Assembly: GCA_003641465.1 (NCBI GenBank)
Contig: QNAJ01000015.1
Location: forward strand, 1 to 13,378
Source of the DNA: Verrucomicrobiota bacterium
GTDB lineage: Bacteria; Verrucomicrobiota; Kiritimatiellia; B70-G9
DNA: 13,378 nt
Reading direction: 5' to 3'
Part shown: in pieces, positions 1 to 6,419 of the stretch
How positions within the stretch are numbered: position 1 is the stretch's first letter
How the letters are laid out: each line of letters begins with the position of its first letter
Program-made: the position numbers and the translations under genes
Notes under the pieces: generated by a model
What the model saw: only the letters and a program-made list of their open reading frames with translations
Databases searched by the model: none
What the model was told of the DNA's origin: nothing

Positions 1-494
1 AGCTCCGGAAGCTTCACATCAAAGGCGCGTTCGAGACATTGCCGGGAGCGCGGTCCCTGCAGGTCGAGTTTGGCGGTTTGCGATGAGATATCACGGAAGT
101 CGGTCTCCGGGCTGAGATGTTCCGCGACCCAGGCGGCGTCACTAGTGGCGGTGGCCGCGTTGACTACCAGAAGGAAGCGTTCCTCGCTCAGTCGGTAGCA
201 GGTCAGGTCGTCTATCACGCCGCCGTCGGGATTGAGCAGGTAGCCGTAGCGGCAGGCCCCCACAGGCAACTCGGAGATCCGGCGGGTGAAAAGCCGCTCG
301 AGATCGGCTACCGCGGTGGCGCCGGACAGCTCGAGTTCTCCCATGTGACAGGTATCGAACAGCGCGGAGGCACTGCGGGTATGCAGATGTTCTGCCACGA
401 TGCCGGTATAGAAAAGCGGCATGTGCCAGCCGCCGAATTCGGTCATGTGCGCTTGCAGCGCAAGGTGCTCCTGGTACAGGGGTGTCGCTTTCAT
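1..494 (-). CDS. gcvT: Aminomethyltransferase, glycine cleavage T protein (partial, C-terminus off the window)
   Basis: The reverse strand from the ATG at 494-492 encodes 164 residues running off the left edge. The opening MKATPLYQEHLAL, then EFGGWHMPLFYTGI and the LFDTCHMGELELSG block, match the N-terminal folate-binding domain of GcvT, whose usual form reads TPLYEEH, FGGW.MP and LFDvSHMGE. In that family the protein moves the aminomethyl carbon of lipoyl-bound glycine onto tetrahydrofolate, releasing ammonia. GcvT is normally about 360-370 residues, so a bit under half is present. Downstream GLLN-like and IDDLTCYR segments are also family-like. The Shine-Dalgarno is weak. A YgfZ/dimethylglycine-dehydrogenase relative is possible, but the N-terminal motifs favour GcvT. 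The rest of the gcv genes would lie beyond the edge. Confidence 0.9.
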   Translation of the reverse strand, partial: MKATPLYQEHLALQAHMTEFGGWHMPLFYTGIVAEHLHTRSASALFDTCHMGELELSGATAVADLERLFTRRISELPVGACRYGYLLNPDGGVIDDLTCYRLSEERFLLVVNAATATSDAAWVAEHLSPETDFRDISSQTAKLDLQGPRSRQCLERAFDVKLPE

Positions 495-513
495 GTTAAC
501 AACGCGGGACCGG

Positions 514-519
514 ATTATG
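514..519 (-). promoter_or_regulatory. Candidate -10 box for gcvT
   Basis: On the minus strand CATAAT (5 of 6 to TATAAT) lies 19 bases before the gcvT ATG. The -35 position at 537-542 reads TGGCGG, which is poor, so this is only a weak promoter call. If used, the leader would be about a dozen bases, leaving no room for a leader riboswitch. Confidence 0.25.
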
Positions 520-614
520 GAGGGCGGCTCCGGCGACCGCCAGAAAAAAGACTTGGGCTCGGATCGTTGCCGGTACGGGCGGCAAGGTGAGACGGGGAGT
601 CGCCGCCGCAGGGG

Positions 615-642
615 TTGAATTATTGCTGCGGTGGCCTAGTAT
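615..642 (+). promoter_or_regulatory. Candidate sigma-70 promoter for the UVR-motif/TatD-like operon
   Basis: TTGAAT (615-620) is separated by 16 bases from TAGTAT (637-642), about 28 bases before the chosen start at 671. Each hexamer matches 4 of 6 consensus positions. Placement directly upstream of a two-gene operon and divergent from gcvT supports it. No start site has been mapped. Confidence 0.45.
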
Positions 643-670
643 GAGGGGTCAAGGGTAGCGGAGGGACGTG

Positions 671-1456
671 GTGGACAAGGACATTTCAGGGATTCTGGAA
701 GGCTGGGAATATGATCCCCGCCGGGTCACCGCCCGCTGGATCCGGGGTCATGACGGACGACCGAAAGTGCAACTGCGGCTGGATCTGGGCCTTTTCCAGA
801 TGGAGGCGGAAGGACGGCCGGACGGCGCCACGCCCCACGGATTTGCCTCGCTGCTGGAGTTCTACCGTGACCTGGAGCAAAGCCTGCCGGCGTCGCATCC
901 GGCGCTGACGCTGAACGAGGAGGCGTGCAGTGATCTCCAGCAGGAAGCGGTGCAGTATTACTGTCGTTACATCGCCTTCTATGCACTGGGTTATCTGGAT
1001 GGAGTGATCCGCGATACGCAGCACAACCTGGATATCATGTCACTGGTCGAACGCCGGGCGGCGGATCCTGAGCTGGCCTGGCAGGTGCTTCAGTTCTATC
1101 CCTATGTGAGAATGATGAATGCACGCGCTGCGGCGGAAAAGGCGGAGGCGGATGGTGATATCCGCCGGGCGGTTGCTCTGTTGGAGGAAGCGGTGGGCGA
1201 GATCCGGCAGTTCTGGGCGACTTACGGAGACGAGGATACTCCGGAATCGGAACTGGATGAGATGATGATTCTCCAGGAGTTGCTGGACCGGCTGCGAAGC
1301 AAATTGCCGGTGAGCCCCATCCAGATGCTCCAGGAGAGGCTGGATCGCGCGCTGCGTGAGGAGGACTACGAGCAGGCGGCGGTGATCCGTGATCGGATAA
1401 GGCGCCTCGAGCAAGGCGGGTCACTGGTGGATGAGGGCGAAGAGGAGGCCGGGTGA
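671..1456 (+). CDS. UVR-motif (UvrB/UvrC-type) protein of unknown function
   Basis: The protein is about 261 residues. The clear landmark is the C-terminal helical pair at roughly residues 215-249, with LQERLDRALREEDYEQAAVIRDRIRRLE, the UVR motif by which UvrB and UvrC contact each other and which also occurs in McsA-like and other proteins. The N-terminal half has a DLGLFQMEAEGRPDG block that I remember as recurring in UVR-motif proteins, and the middle is Ala/Glu-rich helix. No nuclease or helicase motif is present, so it is not UvrB or UvrC. Two tandem GTG codons can start it, at 668 and 671. The ribosome site GGAGGG (660-665) is only 2 bases from the first and 5 from the second, so 671 is preferred. 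Its stop overlaps the next start (TGATG), so the pair is translationally coupled. Confidence 0.8.
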   Translation: MDKDISGILEGWEYDPRRVTARWIRGHDGRPKVQLRLDLGLFQMEAEGRPDGATPHGFASLLEFYRDLEQSLPASHPALTLNEEACSDLQQEAVQYYCRYIAFYALGYLDGVIRDTQHNLDIMSLVERRAADPELAWQVLQFYPYVRMMNARAAAEKAEADGDIRRAVALLEEAVGEIRQFWATYGDEDTPESELDEMMILQELLDRLRSKLPVSPIQMLQERLDRALREEDYEQAAVIRDRIRRLEQGGSLVDEGEEEAG

Positions 1457-2304
1457 TGAAGATCATAGAGCCACACATTCACATGTTTTCGCGTACCACC
1501 GACGATTATCAGGCCATGTACGAACACGGAATCCGGGTAGTGGTCGAGCCTTCCTTCTGGCTGGGAGCGCCCCGGAGTTGTGCGGGCAGTTTCTACGACT
1601 ATTTTGAACTGTTGCTGGAATTCGAGACAAAGCGGGCGTCCCGGTTCGGCATAGATCACTATGCCTGCATCTCGGTGAATCCCAAAGAGGCGGATAACCT
1701 GGAGCTGGCGCACGAGGTGCTTTCGGGTATCGGGAGGTATCTGGACCATCCCCGCTGCGTGGCCGTGGGCGAGATCGGCTTCAACCGTATCACCGCCAAC
1801 GAGGAAAAAGTTTTCCAGGAGCAGCTCGAGTTGTCACTGGAGAAGAAGTTGCCGGTTCTGATTCATTCTCCGCATGACACTCCGGAGGTAAGCAAGCGGG
1901 ATGGAGTGGAGAGAACTATTTCCATTTTGCGCGAGATGGACTACCCGGTCGAGCGCGCGATCATTGATCACAATACGGAGAACACCATGGACCTGACACG
2001 TAAATCAGGCGCATGGGACGGACTGACGATTTATCCCTACTCCAAGCTGGATCCCCCGCGCGCGGTGGGGATACTCAAGCGGTGGGGAATCGAGCGTACT
2101 CTGATCAACAGCTCGGCGGATTGGGGTGTTTCCGATCCCCTTACGCTCCCCCGGATGTCACGCCTGCTGGTGGAAAACGGGTTCCGGGCGGAACAGGTGG
2201 AGCAGCTTCTCTATCAGAATCCTCTGGAGTTCTACACTCAGTCCGGTCGTTTCCAGCCGAATCTCGAGCTTCCATTCATCCATCCCAGCGTTTACCAGCG
2301 TTGA
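1456..2304 (+). CDS. TatD-like metal-dependent hydrolase, ebo-cluster type
   Basis: A 282-residue TIM-barrel amidohydrolase-type protein. Candidate metal ligands sit where TatD enzymes have them: HxH at H7/H9 (EPHIHM), E106 in AVGEIGFN, H137 in VLIHSPHDT, H172 in IIDHNTENT and D222 in SSADWGVSD. The RTTDDYQAMYEHGI opening, EPSFWLG and the SADWGVSDP motif resemble the TatD-family protein encoded in ebo gene clusters (I recall it as EboB), proposed to help move a small-molecule precursor to the periplasm. No other ebo gene is visible here, so the substrate is unknown. The ATG at 1456 overlaps the upstream TGA by one base and has GGAGG at 1444-1448 with 7-base spacing. A GTG at 1453 is in frame but worse placed. 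Confidence 0.85.
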   Translation: MKIIEPHIHMFSRTTDDYQAMYEHGIRVVVEPSFWLGAPRSCAGSFYDYFELLLEFETKRASRFGIDHYACISVNPKEADNLELAHEVLSGIGRYLDHPRCVAVGEIGFNRITANEEKVFQEQLELSLEKKLPVLIHSPHDTPEVSKRDGVERTISILREMDYPVERAIIDHNTENTMDLTRKSGAWDGLTIYPYSKLDPPRAVGILKRWGIERTLINSSADWGVSDPLTLPRMSRLLVENGFRAEQVEQLLYQNPLEFYTQSGRFQPNLELPFIHPSVYQR

Positions 2305-2379
2305 ATTCAGGCGGATGCGCTGCTCTGAAATGAGACCTCGGTAACGGGGCCGGTGGGGGCGGATTGCGGATTACGCCGC

Positions 2380-4179
2380 TCAAGATCCCTGCAGGCGCCG
2401 GCTCAGTTCGGCGGCCACTGCGTGGGCCAGATAGATCTGTTTCCGCTTGAGCTGGCCGGTGCAGTGCAGCAGGACCAGGTAGAGCTCCCCTCCACGCACG
2501 ATGGTTATAGGGCGCGATTCAACCAGGAGAGTTACTGATTGCAACCCGCCGATATCCAGTTGCCGGATGTACCAAGCCAGCTTCTTATAGATCTGCGGGG
2601 CGAAAGCGGCCAGCTTATCACTGTCAGCAGAGGCAGCCGTAGTCGTGACGCGATATCCCTCGCGGTGGGCGATCACGCAGCCTTCGATGCCGGGAAGTTG
2701 CGCGAGATTGTGCGCAACGGTACGGACATCCGGCACGCGGCTTTCACCGAGTATGCGGCGGATTTCGGGGACATAGCGGTACATCTGCACAGAAACCGGG
2801 CGGCCCAGAATGCTTTCCAGAGCACGCCGGCCGAGCCCCCGGACGCGTGCCAGATCCAGCACATCAAAGAAGGGGCCGTTGACTTCGCGGTCGGCCACGA
2901 TTCGCCGCGCAAGCTCCGGACCCACACCGTCTACGCGATCGGCGATCTCCTCGGCGGAGGCGCGGTTAAGGTCAATTCCCCGGACAAAGAGATAGGGATG
3001 CTCAAGCGCTTCCTCCTCCGGTCGGCCCGGTACCGGCACGGGTTCGGCCGCGGCGGTCCCCGCCGGCACTTCGGCCGCAACCGGCCCGGTTTCTTCCGGG
3101 AGCGGTGCTGCGGCGGGTAGTTCGACTTCCTCCTTCGCGGGAGCCTCCACCTCCTGGCCAGGGGGCGCGGGAATCTCTTCCTGCGCCGGAGAAGGTTCCT
3201 GGGGCTGCGGTGGCGCGGCCGTTTCAGTGGGGCCCGCAGCGGTCTGGACGACTTCTTCTGCCGCGGCAGCCTCTGCAACCGCTTCCTCGGGCTGCCTGGC
3301 GGTTTGCTCTACCGCAGCGGGTGCAGCGGACTCAACCGTCTCTCCGGTGCCGAGAGCGGGCACAGCTTCCCCGGTCTCTTCGCCTTGAGGCGCCCTGGCT
3401 TCGGCCGTCTGCGCGGCCTGGCTGACTGCCGCGGCGGGTTCCTCCGGCGGGGCCTTTTCGGCCTCTGCAGTCGCTGCGGGTGTTGCCGCGGCTTCGCCTG
3501 CCTCCTCGCCGGCGGCTGCGGCATGCGGACGGAACAGGTCAGGAATGGGAGTCTTTGCCCTTTCATCTTCCTCAAGCGTCATCCGCTTGCGGAGTTCGTC
3601 CGGGGGGATAGCCGCAACCACTTCAGGCAGGGGCAGCGAAATGGGGCGCTCGGCCTGCTTTTCCCATTCCGGCGAGAGAGTGCCTTGCGGCAGCGCCAAG
3701 GCTGCTTCGCGCATGGAGACCACCACCTTACCTTTGGCAAGCTGGTCGAAAAGGTCGGTGATCCCCAGGCTTACCCGTAAATCATCCGGCACCTGTGAGG
3801 CTTTCTCGGTCAGCAGCTCCGTGGGCAGCGCGCTGAGCAAAGTGACTGCGCGGATGTTGACTACCTGGGCAGCCGGCGCTTCCTTCTTTTCCTCTTCCGT
3901 GGTGCCCGTTTCAGCGGGCGCGGTTTCCTCTCCGATGATCCGCTCGATCTCAAGAAGCTGGCGGCGGATGTCGTCCAGGTCAGAAAGAGGTGGGGCGGCC
4001 GGTTCAGGCACCTGTTCCCCGGCAGGCGGCCGCCCCACGGCAGGAGGAGTTGGGGTTTCAATCTTGAGCTTGATGACCTCTTCTTGCTCCGGTGCGGACT
4101 CCGCCCCCTTTTTCATTTCTGCGGGCGGCGGCTCCGCTTTTTTCTTACCTCGGGCGAACAAATTGTTGAGCAGTGACAC
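2380..4179 (-). CDS. Helix-hairpin-helix / Roadblock-LC7 fusion protein with long Ala-Pro-Glu linker
   Basis: A 599-residue protein. Residues 1-70 are Lys/Pro/Glu-rich and unstructured. About 105-215 hold a conserved-looking segment with a GKVVVSM and a SLPLPEVV motif. About 218-395 are low-complexity Ala/Glu/Pro. Residues 401-460 form a ComEA-like double helix-hairpin-helix with IDLNRASAEEIADRVDGVG and VRGLGRRALESIL. About 485-596 look like a Roadblock/LC7 domain: LPGIEGCVIAHREGYRVTT, then hydrophobic strands and LVLLHC. HhH units usually bind DNA backbone or protein, and Roadblock domains dimerise and regulate small GTPases. An MglA GTPase gene lies divergently next door, so I infer this protein is a partner or adaptor for it. 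The GTG start has GGAGGA (4185-4190) at 5-base spacing. There is no signal peptide. The linker raises the length well above either domain family. Confidence 0.8.
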   Translation of the reverse strand: MSLLNNLFARGKKKAEPPPAEMKKGAESAPEQEEVIKLKIETPTPPAVGRPPAGEQVPEPAAPPLSDLDDIRRQLLEIERIIGEETAPAETGTTEEEKKEAPAAQVVNIRAVTLLSALPTELLTEKASQVPDDLRVSLGITDLFDQLAKGKVVVSMREAALALPQGTLSPEWEKQAERPISLPLPEVVAAIPPDELRKRMTLEEDERAKTPIPDLFRPHAAAAGEEAGEAAATPAATAEAEKAPPEEPAAAVSQAAQTAEARAPQGEETGEAVPALGTGETVESAAPAAVEQTARQPEEAVAEAAAAEEVVQTAAGPTETAAPPQPQEPSPAQEEIPAPPGQEVEAPAKEEVELPAAAPLPEETGPVAAEVPAGTAAAEPVPVPGRPEEEALEHPYLFVRGIDLNRASAEEIADRVDGVGPELARRIVADREVNGPFFDVLDLARVRGLGRRALESILGRPVSVQMYRYVPEIRRILGESRVPDVRTVAHNLAQLPGIEGCVIAHREGYRVTTTAASADSDKLAAFAPQIYKKLAWYIRQLDIGGLQSVTLLVESRPITIVRGGELYLVLLHCTGQLKRKQIYLAHAVAAELSRRLQGS

Positions 4180-4210
4180 GCCTGTCCTCCGTCAGCCGGT
4201 ATAGCGCAGG

Positions 4211-4226
4211 AGCAGGACGCGTGCCA
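4211..4226 (-). promoter_or_regulatory. Candidate sigma-54 (RpoN) promoter for the HhH-Roadblock gene
   Basis: On the minus strand the sequence reads TGGCACGCGTCCTGCT. Against the -24/-12 consensus TGGCACG-N4-TTGCW it differs only at the first T of the -12 element, and the invariant GG and GC keep the correct 10-base gap. A transcript would begin near 4200, about 20 bases before the GTG at 4179, leaving room for the GGAGGA ribosome site. A weaker sigma-70 reading (TGGCAC, 17 bases, TATACC) overlaps it. Confidence 0.45.
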
Positions 4227-4444
4227 TTTGCGTGGTGTGCGATACTGCGCGGGCGGAAGTAATGGAAAGGGGCGGGGAGATCTTGAAGGCTGGCTGCCGG
4301 ACATGGTTGAGTCCGGCTCTGGAGAGATGGGCGCCGGGGATCTGCCGCTTCGCATTATTGAAAAACGGCGCCGTTGCAGCGAATCTGCCTGAGGGAGCAA
4401 GAGCTGGGCGGCGGGAACGCATTTGAGCCCGGGAAATACAGTTG

Positions 4445-4473
4445 TGCCTTAAGGCATATTTTTTGCTATGCAA
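4445..4473. promoter_or_regulatory. Palindromic AT-rich patch upstream of mglA (possible operator)
   Basis: A perfect 12-bp palindrome TGCCTTAAGGCA (4445-4456) is followed after a T-rich stretch by TTGCTATGCAA (4463-4473), an inverted repeat with 4-bp arms. Both carry TGC...GCA half sites. TGCTATGCA can also be read as a weak extended -10. The patch stands out from its GC-rich surroundings and sits 31-59 bases before the mglA start, where a regulator or polymerase would bind. The stem is too short for an intrinsic terminator. Confidence 0.35.
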
Positions 4474-4489
4474 TAGGGTGTCCCGGAAA

Positions 4490-4495
4490 AAGGAG
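4490..4495 (+). promoter_or_regulatory. Ribosome-binding site that decides the mglA start
   Basis: AAGGAG lies at 4490-4495. Its last base is the G of the upstream in-frame GTG at 4495, so that codon cannot use it. It is 8 bases from the GTG at 4504, which therefore is the likely start. Confidence 0.7.
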
Positions 4496-4503
4496 TGCGG
4501 AAG

Positions 4504-5154
4504 GTGGCGTTCATCAACCTGGCAAAAAAGGAGATTTCCTTCAAAATTGTGTATTACGGACCTGCGCTGGGGGGGAAGACCACCAACCTCGAACAGATCC
4601 ACAGGGCGATAGACGCTCAGGCGCGGGGCGATCTGACTATCATTTCCACTCATCAGGACCGGACGCTGTTTTTCGACTTTCTGCCACTGCATTCGGAGAT
4701 CATCCGGGGATTCATTTCGAAGTTTCAGTTGTACACGGTGCCCGGCCAGCCCATGTACAATGAGACGCGCAAACTGGTTTTGCGCCATGTGGACGGGATA
4801 GTATTTGTGGCCGACTCGCAATGGGAGAAGATGGCGGAGAACGCCGACAGTTTCCGTAACATGCAGGAGAATCTGGTGGAGAACGGACTGAATCTGGAAC
4901 GGATTCCTTATGTGCTGCAGTTCAACAAGCGCGATCTTCCGAATGTGGCACCGGTGCACTACATGGATTTTCTCCTGAACCGGGGCCCCCGGCGGGTTCC
5001 CGTCTTCGAGTCCATTGCGATTGAGTGTCGCGGTGTGTTCGAAGCCCTGAACATGGCTGCGCGCATGGTGCTGGCGGCTTTCATCCGCGAGAAGCGACTG
5101 CCGAGTGTCGCGCTGCCGCAGGAGCTGTGTGTAGAAGAGGAAAAGAGGGGTTAA
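4504..5154 (+). CDS. mglA: MglA-type small Ras-like GTPase
   Basis: A 216-residue GTPase. From the GTG at 4504 it begins MAFINLAKKEI, as MglA proteins do, and the numbering then coincides with Myxococcus MglA. The P-loop is GPALGGKTTN (19-28), the intrinsic arginine finger is R53 in HQDRT, the G3 region TVPGQ has the catalytic Q82, and the base-recognition motif is NKRD (141-144). VDGIVFVADSQ is also typical. In the family, MglA-GTP marks the leading cell pole and recruits motility machinery, and a Roadblock protein (MglB) acts as its activating protein. An MglB-like gene follows one base after the stop, which supports the assignment. All key catalytic residues are present, so it should be active. 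The pathway it controls here (motility, pilus polarity or other) is not shown by the sequence. Confidence 0.93.
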   Translation: MAFINLAKKEISFKIVYYGPALGGKTTNLEQIHRAIDAQARGDLTIISTHQDRTLFFDFLPLHSEIIRGFISKFQLYTVPGQPMYNETRKLVLRHVDGIVFVADSQWEKMAENADSFRNMQENLVENGLNLERIPYVLQFNKRDLPNVAPVHYMDFLLNRGPRRVPVFESIAIECRGVFEALNMAARMVLAAFIREKRLPSVALPQELCVEEEKRG

Positions 5155-5155
5155 T

Positions 5156-5641
5156 GTGTTTCAGGCACTGACACCGGAGGTAAGCGGCAAGATTGACGGG
5201 ATCCTGCAGGAGTTGCTGGTGCGGGCGGAGGCGGACGCAGTTTATCTGTGTGACCATGCAGGCAACATCATCGCCCGCCAGACCTGCGCCGACTACTCAA
5301 ATGAGGACAATATAGCGGCACTGGCGGCAGGATCTTTCTCGGCGACGCACGAGCTGGCCCGGCTGATCGGGCAACCGCGGTTTGACTATGTTTTTCATCG
5401 TGGTGAGAATCTCAGCGTTTACATGCAGCGGGCCCCCTCGGGTATGATTCTGATGGTGATGTTCGGCACGGTTTCCAATCCGGGGCTGGTGCGCGTATAC
5501 GCGGAGGAAGCCATCCGGGAACTGAAGCCTCTGCTGGCGGGGATGGCCGACGAGGCCCGCATGCGGGAATCTCTGGCAGGAGTGGAGATGGAGTTGGATG
5601 AGCACGCGGAAATCTTCAGGCGCGAGGGAGGAGAGGCATAG
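5156..5641 (+). CDS. Roadblock/LC7 protein, MglB-like GTPase regulator
   Basis: A 161-residue protein dominated by one Roadblock/LC7 domain at about residues 8-125. It has an initial helix (ILQELLVRAEADAVYLCD), a GNIIARQ strand turn, a helix with LAAGSFSATHELARLIG, and strands ending SGMILMVMFGT. The last 35 residues are a charged helix. Members dimerise and bind MglA-type GTPases, in M. xanthus as the activating protein that clears MglA-GTP from the rear pole. The GTG start is one base after the mglA stop, with AGAGGGG at 5144-5150 about 5 bases away, and its end overlaps the next gene by 44 bp. It could equally be a non-GAP scaffold Roadblock protein, so I leave the symbol blank. Confidence 0.87.
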   Translation: MFQALTPEVSGKIDGILQELLVRAEADAVYLCDHAGNIIARQTCADYSNEDNIAALAAGSFSATHELARLIGQPRFDYVFHRGENLSVYMQRAPSGMILMVMFGTVSNPGLVRVYAEEAIRELKPLLAGMADEARMRESLAGVEMELDEHAEIFRREGGEA

Positions 5642-6419
5642 CGAATCGCCGTCGGGGGCGACTTTTCCGGATACTCTATGGGGAACCGATTATTACCTGG
5701 TTACTTCCGGAGTGGTCATACCGCTGGAGCCGGGAAAGAGTGTGGTGCTGGGCAGGGATAATGAGGGTTGCGATGTGGTTCTGGCGGACGCGCGGGTCAG
5801 CAAGCGGCATGCCGCGGTGGTCCCGGCGGCCGGAAGATATTTCCTGGAGGATCTGGGGAGTCTCAACGGAACCTTCGTCAATGGACGCCGGGTAGAGGGC
5901 CGGGTTGCGCTGGTGGCCGGCGACGAGATACTGATCCGACCCTACAAGTTGCTCTTTGTGGGTGCCGACCATCCGGAAGTGGTCCGGTCTTCGCGGAAGA
6001 TATTTCTCAATCACCGCCCTGATTCGAGCGGTCATCTGTCGGGGAGACTGGAATCCTTTTCCATATTGGATCTGGTGCAGCTTCTCAATGCGACCGGACA
6101 GGATGGAGTGCTGCGTATCCGGGACCGCCGGCGCACAGGTGAGCTGGTTTTCCGCGGGGGCGAGATCATCGCCGCGACGTGGGGTGGGGCGGTGGCGGAG
6201 GAGGCGGTGCGGCAGATACTGTCGCTGGAGTCAGGGAGTTTCGATTTTCTGCGCGTGGCTCCGCCGGAGCCGATCACGCCGCTTCGGCTGCGCACACTGG
6301 GGCTGATACTTGAAGCTGCCCGGCGGCGCGACGAAATGGCGGCCGCTGAGGCACCCCAGCCGCCCGCATCACCGCGCACCCGGCGGATAGTTCAGCCCGA
6401 CGATTCCAGCAGGCGGTAG
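5598..6419 (+). CDS. FHA-domain / DUF4388 (PATAN-like) signalling protein
   Basis: A 273-residue protein. Residues about 48-100 are a forkhead-associated domain with the expected binding residues: GRD (52-54), SKRH (68-71) and SLNGT with N90. These read phosphothreonine on a partner. Residues about 147-220 match DUF4388 (SGRLESFSILDLVQLLN, GVLRIRD, GELVFRGGEIIAA), a domain also found in PatA-like response regulators and in delta-proteobacterial signalling proteins. The C-terminus is a disordered Pro/Arg tail. It starts inside the upstream gene (44-bp overlap) with GGAG at 5590-5593, so it should be co-translated with the MglA/Roadblock pair and may link them to Ser/Thr kinase signalling (inference). 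No kinase gene lies in the window. Its last 28 bp overlap the 3' end of the opposing glycosyltransferase gene. Confidence 0.88.
   Translation: MSTRKSSGAREERHSESPSGATFPDTLWGTDYYLVTSGVVIPLEPGKSVVLGRDNEGCDVVLADARVSKRHAAVVPAAGRYFLEDLGSLNGTFVNGRRVEGRVALVAGDEILIRPYKLLFVGADHPEVVRSSRKIFLNHRPDSSGHLSGRLESFSILDLVQLLNATGQDGVLRIRDRRRTGELVFRGGEIIAATWGGAVAEEAVRQILSLESGSFDFLRVAPPEPITPLRLRTLGLILEAARRRDEMAAAEAPQPPASPRTRRIVQPDDSSRR

Larger units (their letters stand above)
4180..4503. other. Divergent intergenic control region between the HhH-Roadblock gene and mglA
   Basis: These 324 bases separate two divergent starts. They contain a sigma-54-like site for the minus gene, and an AT-rich palindromic patch followed by the mglA ribosome site for the plus gene. 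Two copies of GGCGCC at 4330-4335 and 4367-4372 form part of a 7-bp inverted repeat with a 29-base gap. The short open frames here have no credible ribosome site or family motif, so I see no gene. No convincing sigma-70 promoter for mglA is evident. Confidence 0.6.

Noticed and set aside
495..660. Glycine riboswitch upstream of gcvT
   Set aside because: No recognisable glycine-aptamer core on the minus strand, and the best -10 box leaves only a very short leader.
2305..2379. Bidirectional terminator in the convergent gap
   Set aside because: I found no stem followed by a T-run on either strand in these 75 bases.
4192..4959. 255-codon minus-strand frame across the mglA region
   Set aside because: Antisense to MglA over most of its length, no recognisable domain; explained as a shadow of mglA.
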